Below are positions 24,861-33,307 of a stretch of DNA of 64,000 bases, piece by piece (position 1 is the stretch's first letter; the number at the start of each line of letters is the position of its first letter). Source of the stretch: Antrihabitans stalagmiti. Lineage in GTDB: Bacteria > Actinomycetota > Actinomycetes > Mycobacteriales > Mycobacteriaceae. Position numbers and translations under genes: made by a program. A model generated the notes under the pieces. It was given only the letters and a program-made list of their open reading frames with translations, ran no database searches and was not told the DNA's origin. Location: NCBI RefSeq assembly GCF_016482825.1, contig NZ_JAEMNV010000003.1:496001-560000 (forward strand), read 5' to 3'.

Positions 24861-25592
24861 ATGACGACGGCCAACGCTTGGTCGTCGTCTGCGGGGGGTG
24901 AGCCCGCGGCGGCTCTATCAGTTGCGCGCCTGTCCGGTGCGCGCCTCTCGACTGCCCTCTACGACACCCTCAAGGCACGACTGTTGGAGGGGACGTACGG
25001 CGCTGGGGAGAAGATCGTCGTCGAGACCATCCGCCAGGAGTTCGGGGTCAGTAAGCAGCCGGTGATGGACGCGCTTCGCCGCCTCTCCAGCGACAAACTC
25101 GTGGAGATCATCCCGCAGGTCGGCTGCCAAGTCGCCAGCTACAGCACCCAAGAGGTCGAGGACTTCTTCACTCTCTTCGGCGGCTTCGAAGGCACGATCG
25201 CGGGCGTCGCGGCCTTGCGGCGCACCGATCAGCAACTACTGGAACTCGATCTGATCTCTGCGCGCGTGGATGGTCTGCTCGACTCCGACGATCCAGCCCT
25301 ACGGGCCCACGGCTACCGCATTCACAACCGCGAATTCCACGCTGCGATACACAAGATGGCGCACTCACGGATCATGGCCGAAACGAGTCAGCGCATGTGG
25401 GATCTGTCGGACTTCCTGATCAACACCACCGGAGTTGTGAACCCACTGTCGAGCGCGCTGACGGAACGTCAGCACGACCATCATCGGATCACCGACGCGG
25501 TGCGGGCGCGAGACGAAGACGCCGCTCGCACAGCGATGGAGCAACACATCGTTGGAACCATCTCGGTCATTCGCTCCGAAAGTGCCAGCTGA
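24861..25592 (+). CDS. GntR-family (FadR/FCD subfamily) regulator of the ring-cleavage operon
   Basis: 243 aa. The winged HTH spans about residues 30-95 (TLKARLLEGTYGAGEKI, EFGVSKQPVMDALRRL) and the FCD ligand domain has HNREFHAAIHKMAHSRIM and a C-terminal His-rich ERQHDHHR. It is divergent from the ten-gene catabolic operon and faces the CTAG-rich sites, so it is the likely repressor, induced by a pathway intermediate. The ATG at 24861 has only a weak GTGGG upstream. Confidence 0.85.
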   Translation: MTTANAWSSSAGGEPAAALSVARLSGARLSTALYDTLKARLLEGTYGAGEKIVVETIRQEFGVSKQPVMDALRRLSSDKLVEIIPQVGCQVASYSTQEVEDFFTLFGGFEGTIAGVAALRRTDQQLLELDLISARVDGLLDSDDPALRAHGYRIHNREFHAAIHKMAHSRIMAETSQRMWDLSDFLINTTGVVNPLSSALTERQHDHHRITDAVRARDEDAARTAMEQHIVGTISVIRSESAS

Positions 25593-25615
25593 TCTGTATT
25601 TGCTGCAGTGAGTCA

Positions 25616-26398
25616 TCAACACAGTCGTCGGTGGGCGTGCACGGGAAATCGTGCGCGGACGGCGGCGACCACGGCAGGTAGCAGATCCGCCGTTCGGGTT
25701 TCCGTCGACTCACCGCATTGTTCGAGGACTGATCCCATTGGATCGACGATGACGCTGTGCCCGATCGACGCCGGCGATGTCTGATTGACCGCGACGACGT
25801 AGACGCTGTTCTCGATCGCCCGTGCTGCTGCAAGCGTCAGCCATTGCCCGATCTTGTATGGCCCGGGAACCCAGGACGAGCACACCAGCAACACCTGCGC
25901 TCCGGCCTCCGTCAGCACTCTGGCGAGTTCGGGAAATCGGAGGTCGTAGCAAGTCAGCAATCCGAATCGGACACCATCGATCACGACGGTCACAGAGCGT
26001 GGGACTGGATCGGTCCGAATGTGGGTCGATTCCTTGAATCCCTCACAGTCGAATAGGTGAATCTTGCGATAGCTGTCCAGGATTGCGCCGTCGGAGTCGA
26101 TAGCGAGGAGCGTGTTGAAGGCGCGGTCCGGATCGTCGGATTGCTCGACAATTCCCGCCACCACGGCGATCCTGGACTGTCGCGCGATGCGGGTGAGTTG
26201 CCCGACGATCGCGCCGTCGCGGGGTTGCGCGTGCTCGACGAAACTACGGTCGACCCTTGGCTTTTCGTACGTCGCGTACTCGGGGAAGACAACCAGTTGC
26301 GACCCGGCGTCGGCTGCCTGCGATGCCACCCTCTCGATCGTTGCGAGGTTGCGATCGATATCTGTGCCCGACTCGATCTGGGCGACGGTAATACGCAA
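25616..26398 (-). CDS. Nitrilase-superfamily carbon-nitrogen hydrolase
   Basis: 260 aa. The Glu-Lys-Cys triad is visible: FPEYATYE (Glu), SYRKIHLFDCEGF (Lys) and LLTCYDLRFPELA (Cys). The TTG start at 26398 has AAGGG eight bases upstream; no ATG fits. This clade cleaves small amides, omega-amides or ureido compounds to acid and ammonia. It is the third gene of an amidase-permease-amidase operon, 28 bp after the permease, so the substrate probably enters through that permease. Confidence 0.85.
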   Translation of the reverse strand: MRITVAQIESGTDIDRNLATIERVASQAADAGSQLVVFPEYATYEKPRVDRSFVEHAQPRDGAIVGQLTRIARQSRIAVVAGIVEQSDDPDRAFNTLLAIDSDGAILDSYRKIHLFDCEGFKESTHIRTDPVPRSVTVVIDGVRFGLLTCYDLRFPELARVLTEAGAQVLLVCSSWVPGPYKIGQWLTLAAARAIENSVYVVAVNQTSPASIGHSVIVDPMGSVLEQCGESTETRTADLLPAVVAAVRARFPVHAHRRLC

Positions 26399-26426
26399 TT
26401 CGGCTGCCCTTCAATGCCTTTGGTGG

Positions 26427-27797
26427 TCAGCGAGTAGGTGCCGGTGCGTGGCCGTCGTGCTCGGCCGCGTCGGTCAATGCCAATTCCGGCGGCGGCTTGC
26501 GGAAGCCCGAGGTGATGATCGCGAGCACCACAACGCCGAGGGCAAGCCAGCATGTTCCCAGGACTATCGCGTTCGAATCGAGTTGTGTGAGCAGGTAGGC
26601 GTCGACGACGGCGCCGATCGCCGGAACGATCACAAAGGCAATCGGGTTGAGGTGTCGTCCGGCTCGACGCTGCCGGAGAAAGTGCGCGATCACCGCAATA
26701 TTGACCATCGTGAAGGCGGTGAACGCGCCGAAGTTGATGAAGGATGTCGACGTCGAGACATCGAGGAAGATGGCGATGAGGCCGACCGCGCCGATGACGA
26801 TCAGATTGACGACGGGCGTGTGGAAGGTTCGGTGTAGGACGCCGAAAACTTTCCGCGGGAGTACGGAATCGCGGCCCATCGCGTAGATCAGTCGCGAGGC
26901 GCTGGCCTGCGCTGCAAGTCCGGACGCGAACTGCGCCACGATCAACCCGGCAAGGAACACCGACGCGAACAGATGGCCACCGATCTGCTGCGCGATGTCG
27001 GACGAGATCGAGGCCGAGTCGTCGAACACGCCACCCGGGCGCACGAGTTGAGTCACGTAGGCCACCACGATGAAGATGGCGCCGCCGATCAACACCATCA
27101 GCATGATCGCCCTCGGAACGGTCTTCTCGGGCTCGACGGTCTCCTCGGTGAGCGTGGTGACAGCGTCGAACCCGAGGAACGAGTATGCGGCCAGTGCTGC
27201 GCCTGCGGTGATCGTCCCGATGTCTGCGGCACTGTTGAAGAACGGTGCGCCACTGGCCAGTCCGTCCGCATCGGAGTCGCCGAGCAATGACCCGATCGAC
27301 AGGGCGACGAACAGCACGATCACCAGCAGCTGGAACGCCATCAGGATGTAGTTCGCCTTGTCGGCGACCTTGAGCCCAACCACGTTGAGACCGGTCGTGA
27401 TCAGGATGAACCCGATCACCCAGGCTGCAATCGGAACGCCGGGAAATTCGGCATTGAGGTAGGACGCGCCGATCAGCCAAATCACCATCGGCAAAAAGAG
27501 GTAGTCGAGCAGGATCGCCCATCCCACCAGGAATCCCACGCGTGAATCGATCGAGCGGCGCACATAGGTGTACGCAGACCCGGCGACCGGGTAGGCCACC
27601 GCCATCCGCCCGTAGCTGTAGGCGGTGAACAACATCGCCACCAGCGCAACGGAATACGCACCCGCAGTAGCGCCGCCGCTAGTTTCGGCGACGACTCCGA
27701 ATATGCCAAGGACGATGATCGGTGTGAGGTAGGCGAGCCCGAACAGCACCAGGGACGGAAGCTTGAGCGTGCGGGTCAATGTTGTCGGTGCAGTCAC
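26427..27797 (-). CDS. APC-superfamily amino acid/amide permease
   Basis: 456 aa with about 12 predicted TM segments. The N-terminus is LPSLVLFGLAYLTPIIVLGIFG, followed by YPVAGSAYTYVRRSID and the conserved SFLGFDAVTTLTEETVEPEK at TM6. It imports an amine, amino acid or amide. The GTG start overlaps the TGA of the upstream amidase (GTGA, 27794-27797) and has AGAGGAGTAACCG upstream. It is flanked on both sides by nitrilase-superfamily genes. Confidence 0.88.
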   Translation of the reverse strand: MTAPTTLTRTLKLPSLVLFGLAYLTPIIVLGIFGVVAETSGGATAGAYSVALVAMLFTAYSYGRMAVAYPVAGSAYTYVRRSIDSRVGFLVGWAILLDYLFLPMVIWLIGASYLNAEFPGVPIAAWVIGFILITTGLNVVGLKVADKANYILMAFQLLVIVLFVALSIGSLLGDSDADGLASGAPFFNSAADIGTITAGAALAAYSFLGFDAVTTLTEETVEPEKTVPRAIMLMVLIGGAIFIVVAYVTQLVRPGGVFDDSASISSDIAQQIGGHLFASVFLAGLIVAQFASGLAAQASASRLIYAMGRDSVLPRKVFGVLHRTFHTPVVNLIVIGAVGLIAIFLDVSTSTSFINFGAFTAFTMVNIAVIAHFLRQRRAGRHLNPIAFVIVPAIGAVVDAYLLTQLDSNAIVLGTCWLALGVVVLAIITSGFRKPPPELALTDAAEHDGHAPAPTR

Positions 27798-28684
27798 CGG
27801 TTACTCCTCTGGTCGGATGCAGCGGGGGTCCAGGTCGCCGGGTCGATCCGACCGGCGTAGAGGGGCATATCGATCGGTGCGTCGTTGGCGCCGAACTGCG
27901 ACCACATTCGGTTGTAGCCGGCTGTTCCGTTGGCCCGCACCCTATCGACATGCGTGAGGTCCAGGTCGGCGAATAGTGTTGTCGGGGTGCCATTTTCAGA
28001 CTCCGACAGCACAAAGCCCTCGGGATCCACGATCAGGCTGCGCCCCGCCCCTGGCGGCGCTGCGCAGTTGAGGCTGACCATGAACACCTGGTTGACGATC
28101 GCATTGGCCCGCGCCAGCACGACCTCTTGGGCACGGTCCGGCGTGGTCGTCTTGACGATGTTCACGATCACGTCCGCGCCCATCCACGCCAGATGCCGGC
28201 TCGTCTCCGGGAACCAGGCGTCGTAGCAGATCGACAGCCCGACACGGCCGATGCCGGGCAGCTCTACGGTGACAAAGCTATTTCCGGGGTCGTACGGCTC
28301 GTACGGGCGCCACGGGAAGATCTTTCGATACGACGCCGCCACTTCACCTTCCGGGGACAGGACCACAGCGGTGTTGAACAGCATCCCGCCCGGCGCACTT
28401 TCGCACACGCTTCCAGGGATCAACCACACTCCGAGGTCGCCCGCGAGTTGCCTCAGATTCCGCAGCAACGGGCCGTCGAGGGGCTCAGCGGCGGCGCGAA
28501 GCGCGTCGGCTCGTTGCTGATCCGGCTGCCCGTCGCCGAAGAGGTGCAGCTCGGGGAACACGATCAATCGGGTGTCCGGCTGGTCGGCGCGGATACGTGT
28601 GGCTTCCTCGGCGAACTGGGAGAACGGTTCGCCGATCAGGCGTGGTGGAGCCTGGACGGCGGTGAGGGGAAGGTTTCGAGGCAT
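27794..28684 (-). CDS. Nitrilase-superfamily amidase, first gene of the operon
   Basis: 296 aa. The triad residues are in VFPELHLFG (Glu), SYRKIFPWRPYEPYDPG (Lys) and LSICYDAWFPE (Cys). The extended RKIFPWRPYEPYDPG segment differs from the first nitrilase, so the two amidases differ in substrate. AGGAACGAC precedes the ATG. It is divergent from a GntR regulator and probably releases ammonia from an imported amide; formamide or a longer aliphatic amide is possible (inference). Confidence 0.85.
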   Translation of the reverse strand: MPRNLPLTAVQAPPRLIGEPFSQFAEEATRIRADQPDTRLIVFPELHLFGDGQPDQQRADALRAAAEPLDGPLLRNLRQLAGDLGVWLIPGSVCESAPGGMLFNTAVVLSPEGEVAASYRKIFPWRPYEPYDPGNSFVTVELPGIGRVGLSICYDAWFPETSRHLAWMGADVIVNIVKTTTPDRAQEVVLARANAIVNQVFMVSLNCAAPPGAGRSLIVDPEGFVLSESENGTPTTLFADLDLTHVDRVRANGTAGYNRMWSQFGANDAPIDMPLYAGRIDPATWTPAASDQRSNR

Positions 28685-28724
28685 GTCGTTCCTGCGAGTC
28701 GTGTGTGTGACCGGAACCATATTG

Positions 28725-28737
28725 GATCACAATGATC
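28725..28737. promoter_or_regulatory. GntR operator candidate
   Basis: GATCA (28725-28729), spacer CAA and TGATC (28733-28737) form a perfect inverted repeat between the divergent amidase operon and GntR gene, in an AT-richer stretch that also has TATTATTGG. Confidence 0.5.
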
Positions 28738-28784
28738 TATTATTGGCCAAGGCCTCACGACACGACCGAAGGTACGGTTTGAAC

Positions 28785-29522
28785 ATGACCGCTGGCTCCA
28801 ACGACGAGACGGTGTTGACGTCGACAGCGTTGGCCGGCATCGGCCGGCGCAGTGCAGTGGAGGCGGTCCGAATCCGGATAGGCAGGGCTGTTGCGCTCGG
28901 TCTGCTCAAGCCCGGCGAGCGGCTTCCCGACCAGAACGAGATTGCGTTGGGGCTATCGGTGAGTCCGATCACTGCCCGACGAGCCATGACGAGCCTGGCC
29001 GAAGAAGGGATCGTCGTTCGCCGACGCGGGCGCGACGGTGGCACGTTCGTTGCCGACGAGGTGCCCCGCGCCGTACTGGATCGACTGAAAGCACCGGCGG
29101 ACGAATCCGCCGCCGTTCATACTCTGGTGGATCGCCGAATGTTGTTCGAATGCGCCATAACTCACTATGCGACGCTCAATGCGACACCCGCGGAGCTGAC
29201 CGAACTCGACCAGTTGACCAAGAAGATGGCAGCGGCGCGAGATTGGTCCGACTATCACCGATTCGACCGGCAATTTCATCTGCTTGTCGCCAGGTCCGCA
29301 CACATGGACGGTGCACACCCGGTGTACGAACAGGCACTCGAAGAACTCTACGAACATTTCATCCCGTACGAGATAGCGCTCCTACGCCGTGCGAACGACG
29401 ACCACGTCGCGTTGGTGCGCGCGCTCGAACAAAAGGATCTGATCGCCGCCGTCGACATTGCCCGCGGACACGTCGCCACGCTGCATAACTCCATGTTCAT
29501 GGGGTTGTCAGACGGCAGGTAG
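28785..29522 (+). CDS. GntR-family regulator of the amidase operon
   Basis: 245 aa. The winged HTH is at about residues 25-95 (AVALGLLKPGERLPDQNEIA, VSPITARRAMTSLAEEGIVV, RRGRDGGTFVAD), followed by an FCD-like helical domain with HRFDRQFHLLVARSAH. The ATG at 28785 has GAAGG at 13 nt; a TTG at 28779 is a better-spaced alternative. It is divergent from the nitrilase-permease-nitrilase operon, so it most likely controls that operon. Confidence 0.85.
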   Translation: MTAGSNDETVLTSTALAGIGRRSAVEAVRIRIGRAVALGLLKPGERLPDQNEIALGLSVSPITARRAMTSLAEEGIVVRRRGRDGGTFVADEVPRAVLDRLKAPADESAAVHTLVDRRMLFECAITHYATLNATPAELTELDQLTKKMAAARDWSDYHRFDRQFHLLVARSAHMDGAHPVYEQALEELYEHFIPYEIALLRRANDDHVALVRALEQKDLIAAVDIARGHVATLHNSMFMGLSDGR

Positions 29523-29628
29523 GGCGCATCTCGCCGGTGCCGTATTCGCGGATTCGGGCTGACTACCTGACATCAAGGTGAGGGGCAGTGCTTAGATCGT
29601 TGGACGGACCTCAGTTCCAGGAGTGCCC

Positions 29629-30618
29629 ATGGCCGATCTGTACACGCGGGTGCTCGTCGACGTGTCGTATGCGGCTGGCTCTGCCGGATACTCGGGGTCC
29701 GGCGATGAAGTTCTGACACTCCTCCAGCAGGGCACGCACCACGAGGCTGCCGCACTGCTGGCGTGGGATCGCTTGCAGATGCGACATCGACCGATCGTCA
29801 GTGCGGGCTACCGCGCTGATACTGTCGAACAATTGGGCGACCGGTACGTGGTCTCGGCTGAGAACCGCGCGCTGGAGACGGCGTCCGGTCCGGTGCGGAT
29901 AGATGATCTGCCGCAGTATCGAGAAACTCCCATGTTTCGCGAGGTGCTGGCTCCAGCAGGATTTCAGGACGGGATGACGAGCCGTTTGTATCGCGACGAC
30001 GGATCGTATGCGGGGATGCTTCATGTGTCGGCGGCGGATGTCGGCACGTTCGACCATCGAGCGAGGGATCTCGTCGCTGCGTTGGGCACGGTGATGTCGC
30101 GGCTGATCGTCGTCAAGCGCCCACCCGCGTTGTTACCCCCAGCCCCCGAGGGCGCCCTTGTTGGCGTGGTCGACCACTTCGGAGGGGTCAAGCCAGTCGA
30201 CGGCTTCCACCTTCCCCTTGCGATGGCGGACCACAGCTTTCAGGCAGTTGTTGCCCGCTTCTTGCGGTCGTCGAGCCCGGCTGCGGTCGGTTTGTGGCCG
30301 ACTGGTCGACACTGGGCGTCGGTGATGCTGACGCGTGTGGTCGACCAAGGCTTGCACGCGGCCACACTGGTGCAAGAAACCCAAATTGAGCCGATCCCGT
30401 ACGGGCTGTCGAACAGAGAACTCGACATTTTGGCAGGCATGGCTTCCGGACACACCAACCGGCAGATCGCGGCGTTCCGGTCGATTTCGGTGCGGACAGT
30501 GACGTCGCACGTGGAGAGCATATTGAGGAAGATGGACACTGGCTCCCGGGCGACCGCCGTCGTTGCGGCCGCACGGGAGGGGCTGCTTCGCCTGGACTGC
30601 GCTCAGACGATGATCTGA
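29629..30618 (+). CDS. LuxR-type regulator with an N-terminal GAF-like domain
   Basis: 329 aa. The first ~180 residues resemble a GAF sensor (VSAENRALETASGPVRIDD, YRDDGSYAGMLHVSAADVG) and the C-terminus is a LuxR/NarL HTH (LSNRELDILAGMASGHTN then IAAFRSISVRTVTSHVESIL). AGGAGTGCCC precedes the ATG. Its last 16 bases overlap the 3' end of the convergent dimethylformamidase gene. The position makes it a candidate activator of the formamidase-permease operon, with the AT-rich palindrome at 34922-34939 as a possible site. Confidence 0.85.
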   Translation: MADLYTRVLVDVSYAAGSAGYSGSGDEVLTLLQQGTHHEAAALLAWDRLQMRHRPIVSAGYRADTVEQLGDRYVVSAENRALETASGPVRIDDLPQYRETPMFREVLAPAGFQDGMTSRLYRDDGSYAGMLHVSAADVGTFDHRARDLVAALGTVMSRLIVVKRPPALLPPAPEGALVGVVDHFGGVKPVDGFHLPLAMADHSFQAVVARFLRSSSPAAVGLWPTGRHWASVMLTRVVDQGLHAATLVQETQIEPIPYGLSNRELDILAGMASGHTNRQIAAFRSISVRTVTSHVESILRKMDTGSRATAVVAAAREGLLRLDCAQTMI

Positions 30619-32924
30619 TCCAGAGCATCCTTCATCAAGAATCGCTTCAACACGTTGTGGGTAATCCTCGCGACGTTGTTTTCGTATCCGTTGTGGGACA
30701 GAGCAGCGGTCCATGCGATCGAGCCGACGGAGAAGAAACCGCCGCCGCCGTCGAGTGCGCCGAGAACGATGTCGGACCGAACGTAGGGATGTTCGCTGCC
30801 GCCCAGCCCAGGGAGGTTTTCATAGACCTCCTCGGAGGCGACCAAGTACGCATCGGTGAATCCTCCGGAGGTGGCGAGCAGAAGGGTACCCGGTGGTGAT
30901 CCGAGCGCTGGGTCGTAGCAATCGATTTCGGCTCCGGCAGCGCCGCCGCCCATGATGCCGAAGTCACCGATGACTTCATCGGGTTCGAGTCCGTCGAACA
31001 CGAACGTTGCCCGAGGATCGCGGCTGTCTTCGAGTCGTACGTAGTGGGTGGATCGGTCGAAGCCTTGGGCCGCGAATCCGACGCCGGTGAGCCGCTGCGG
31101 GGCTTTTCCCTTGTTCCGCCACAGACCAGCCATTTCACCTGAGGTGGCGTGTCGTCGTTCACCGTAGGCGGTTTGGTGGGGTCGGGTGCCCGCTGCGGAT
31201 CGGCGAAGCTCCATCAAGTACGGCTGGTCCGGCACGAACGAGGCGGTGGCGAAGAACCCGTTGCCGCCCAGATACATCAGACGTCCACCGCGGGCGGTGT
31301 ATAGGTCGAGTGCATCTATTTCGCGGCGCGTGACGTATTCGGGGTGCGCACCGCTGATGACCACTTTGTAGTCAGCGAGCAGTTCATAGCCGCCCATGTC
31401 GAGCGCTTCGTCTGTGATGACGTCGAACCCACACTCGAGAGTGTCGAGCCAATGGACGATACAGAGGTCTGCGGGGAGGCCCCAGACGCCGTTGCTTTGA
31501 AACCACGCACGGTGTTTGGGTTGCAGGGTGATTATCGGCTTGCGGACGCTACCGAACACGACGCCGCTGCCGTCGTTGTGAATTTCGTAGCAGGATCGGC
31601 CGAATTGGGGGTGATCCTGCAGGTCGAGATCTTCTTGCCCGAGAACCGGGGTGTGGCTGACGATGACCTCTGCGCCGTCGGCTTCGAACGCGATTCGGTC
31701 GTTGGCGTAGGCGAGGTATGTTGCGGTCGAAAGCAGCAGAGCCACATCCTTTTTGCGGCTCCCAGGCCCGATGAGAAAGGGAACGTACTGCTCGGTCTCG
31801 CCGCCGACCAGTCGTGCCGCGTAGACGCCGCTGGGAAGGTCTTCAGGGACCTCGAACGTGAACGCGATGGGCCATTGGGCATCGGTGATGTCGTCGTCGT
31901 GGAAGTGAATCGCATCGAATTCGTCGGGGACGGAACGGAAGTCCTCCGAGAGCCCCGCGTAGAGCGGACCGGTCACAGCTCGCATCGGTGCGTTGAAGCA
32001 GCGGCCGTGCAGTCCATTGTCCGAAAGATCGACGACATCCCAGAGCAGAAGGCCGTCCTCGCGATTGGAGAGGCCGAAGTGCCACCGAGCGAGCAGTTCT
32101 TCGCCGTTTCCCGTCAGCGGGTCGCCTCCGCGGGTGATACTGAGCGCCCCGATCTTTCCGTTGAATGGTGCTGCGGCCAGCCATCTCTCGCCGTCGCGGT
32201 GGGCGAGCGCCCCAATTCGGAACGGATGAGCGCTGCGGGCAAGATTTCGAGCAACCGCAGGTGCCGCCGCGTCATCGACGTCGATTTGCGCTGCCTGGTC
32301 GGAGACCCGATTCATGCAGTTCGCGATGGGGGTTTGCGTCAATTGGACGTCGACCTCGCTGCCCGGAAAGCGCACATCGATGCGGTACCAGTGGTTGGCG
32401 AGGATTGCACTCGAGGTCGACAGCGACCTCGGCTGTCCGTCGTCACCCCACAGAACCGTGGGGATTCCCTCGTCCAGTACCAGCGCGTAGCCTGTCGCGG
32501 TGCCTTCGTCCCAAGTGCCACAGATGGTTTGACGCTGATTCGTCAGGCCGATGGAGTTCTGCGTCACGTGATAGGCGCCGATGCTCTCGTTCCGTTCGGT
32601 CAGCGGGAGCGTTGCGTAGACGTACACGCTGATTGCCATGTCCGTCGGTTCGGCCAACACCGAACCTGGGTCGTCGATTTCCACGAACGATCCGGGCTGA
32701 CAGACGTGGTGTTCCCCGGTGTAGCTTCCGGCGAAGCCGGCGTCGGGCACCTCGTACTCGACGAATCCAGGCCCGGCCGACCCGGTGAAGCCGTGACTCA
32801 ACCGCACCAGAGAAGCGTCGTACATCGGCGGTCCCTCGCTGCTGACGTGGAAGGTCAGCGCTTCACCAGGGCGGGCGTAGAGGCGGTCGGTGTAGCCGAA
32901 TATCTTGCTGGGGTGCGGTTCCAT
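30603..32924 (-). CDS. N,N-dimethylformamidase-like large (beta) subunit
   Basis: 773 aa, close to known large subunits (about 760). It begins with KIFGYTDRLYARPGEALTFHV and has a lectin/sandwich-like region (ESIGAYHVTQNSIGLTNQRQ) at about residues 200-290. The second half holds LLSTATYLAYANDRIAFE, RSCYEIHNDGSG and a glutamine-amidotransferase-like fold (YELLADYKVVISGAHPEYVT, RGGRLMYLGGNGFF). The characterised Paracoccus enzyme has a 2-Tyr-1-carboxylate iron site and splits DMF to formate and dimethylamine. The Tyr/Glu ligands were not aligned here. The physiological amide may be larger than DMF. Confidence 0.9.
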   Translation of the reverse strand: MEPHPSKIFGYTDRLYARPGEALTFHVSSEGPPMYDASLVRLSHGFTGSAGPGFVEYEVPDAGFAGSYTGEHHVCQPGSFVEIDDPGSVLAEPTDMAISVYVYATLPLTERNESIGAYHVTQNSIGLTNQRQTICGTWDEGTATGYALVLDEGIPTVLWGDDGQPRSLSTSSAILANHWYRIDVRFPGSEVDVQLTQTPIANCMNRVSDQAAQIDVDDAAAPAVARNLARSAHPFRIGALAHRDGERWLAAAPFNGKIGALSITRGGDPLTGNGEELLARWHFGLSNREDGLLLWDVVDLSDNGLHGRCFNAPMRAVTGPLYAGLSEDFRSVPDEFDAIHFHDDDITDAQWPIAFTFEVPEDLPSGVYAARLVGGETEQYVPFLIGPGSRKKDVALLLSTATYLAYANDRIAFEADGAEVIVSHTPVLGQEDLDLQDHPQFGRSCYEIHNDGSGVVFGSVRKPIITLQPKHRAWFQSNGVWGLPADLCIVHWLDTLECGFDVITDEALDMGGYELLADYKVVISGAHPEYVTRREIDALDLYTARGGRLMYLGGNGFFATASFVPDQPYLMELRRSAAGTRPHQTAYGERRHATSGEMAGLWRNKGKAPQRLTGVGFAAQGFDRSTHYVRLEDSRDPRATFVFDGLEPDEVIGDFGIMGGGAAGAEIDCYDPALGSPPGTLLLATSGGFTDAYLVASEEVYENLPGLGGSEHPYVRSDIVLGALDGGGGFFSVGSIAWTAALSHNGYENNVARITHNVLKRFLMKDALDQIIV

Positions 32925-32940
32925 GATCCAACCTGCCTGT

Positions 32941-33306
32941 TCAGTCGTTGCTAACGAATTGTGCGTGCCGCCGGCGCAATACAGCGCGCGCAGCTGCGAC
33001 ATAGTCATCGAAGGATTCGCCCTCGATAAGCAGATTTCCTGGTGCACCGATGACGATTCGCCCGATCGCCCATGGCCCGTCGGCGCCACGTGCGAGGAGG
33101 ATGTCCTTACCGGTGATGGGCAGGCTACGAAGGTAGCGAAGCACCCGCGTCGTGCGGTCGGTGTGCGGCCCGAACGGGTTCGTATCTAGTTCCTCGGCAA
33201 CCGTTTCGGTGTATAGAGCTGCTATGCGGTCCCGGATTCGACGGGCGTGGAGGTGCGCCAATTCGCCCGTGCGATCTGATGCGGTGCGTGCCGTAGTCGA
33301 ACTCAT
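32941..33306 (-). CDS. N,N-dimethylformamidase-like small (alpha) subunit
   Basis: 121 aa, matching the ~130-residue alpha subunit. Basic, helical, with RTGELAHLHARRIRDRIAAL and DILLARGADGPWAIGRI. AGGAG precedes the ATG, and the large-subunit gene follows after 16 bp, the same order as in characterised dmfA1-dmfA2 pairs. It contacts the large subunit and is needed for activity in studied cases. One base separates its start from the stop of the permease, so permease, small and large subunit form one operon. Confidence 0.88.
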   Translation of the reverse strand: MSSTTARTASDRTGELAHLHARRIRDRIAALYTETVAEELDTNPFGPHTDRTTRVLRYLRSLPITGKDILLARGADGPWAIGRIVIGAPGNLLIEGESFDDYVAAARAVLRRRHAQFVSND

Positions 33307-33307
33307 C

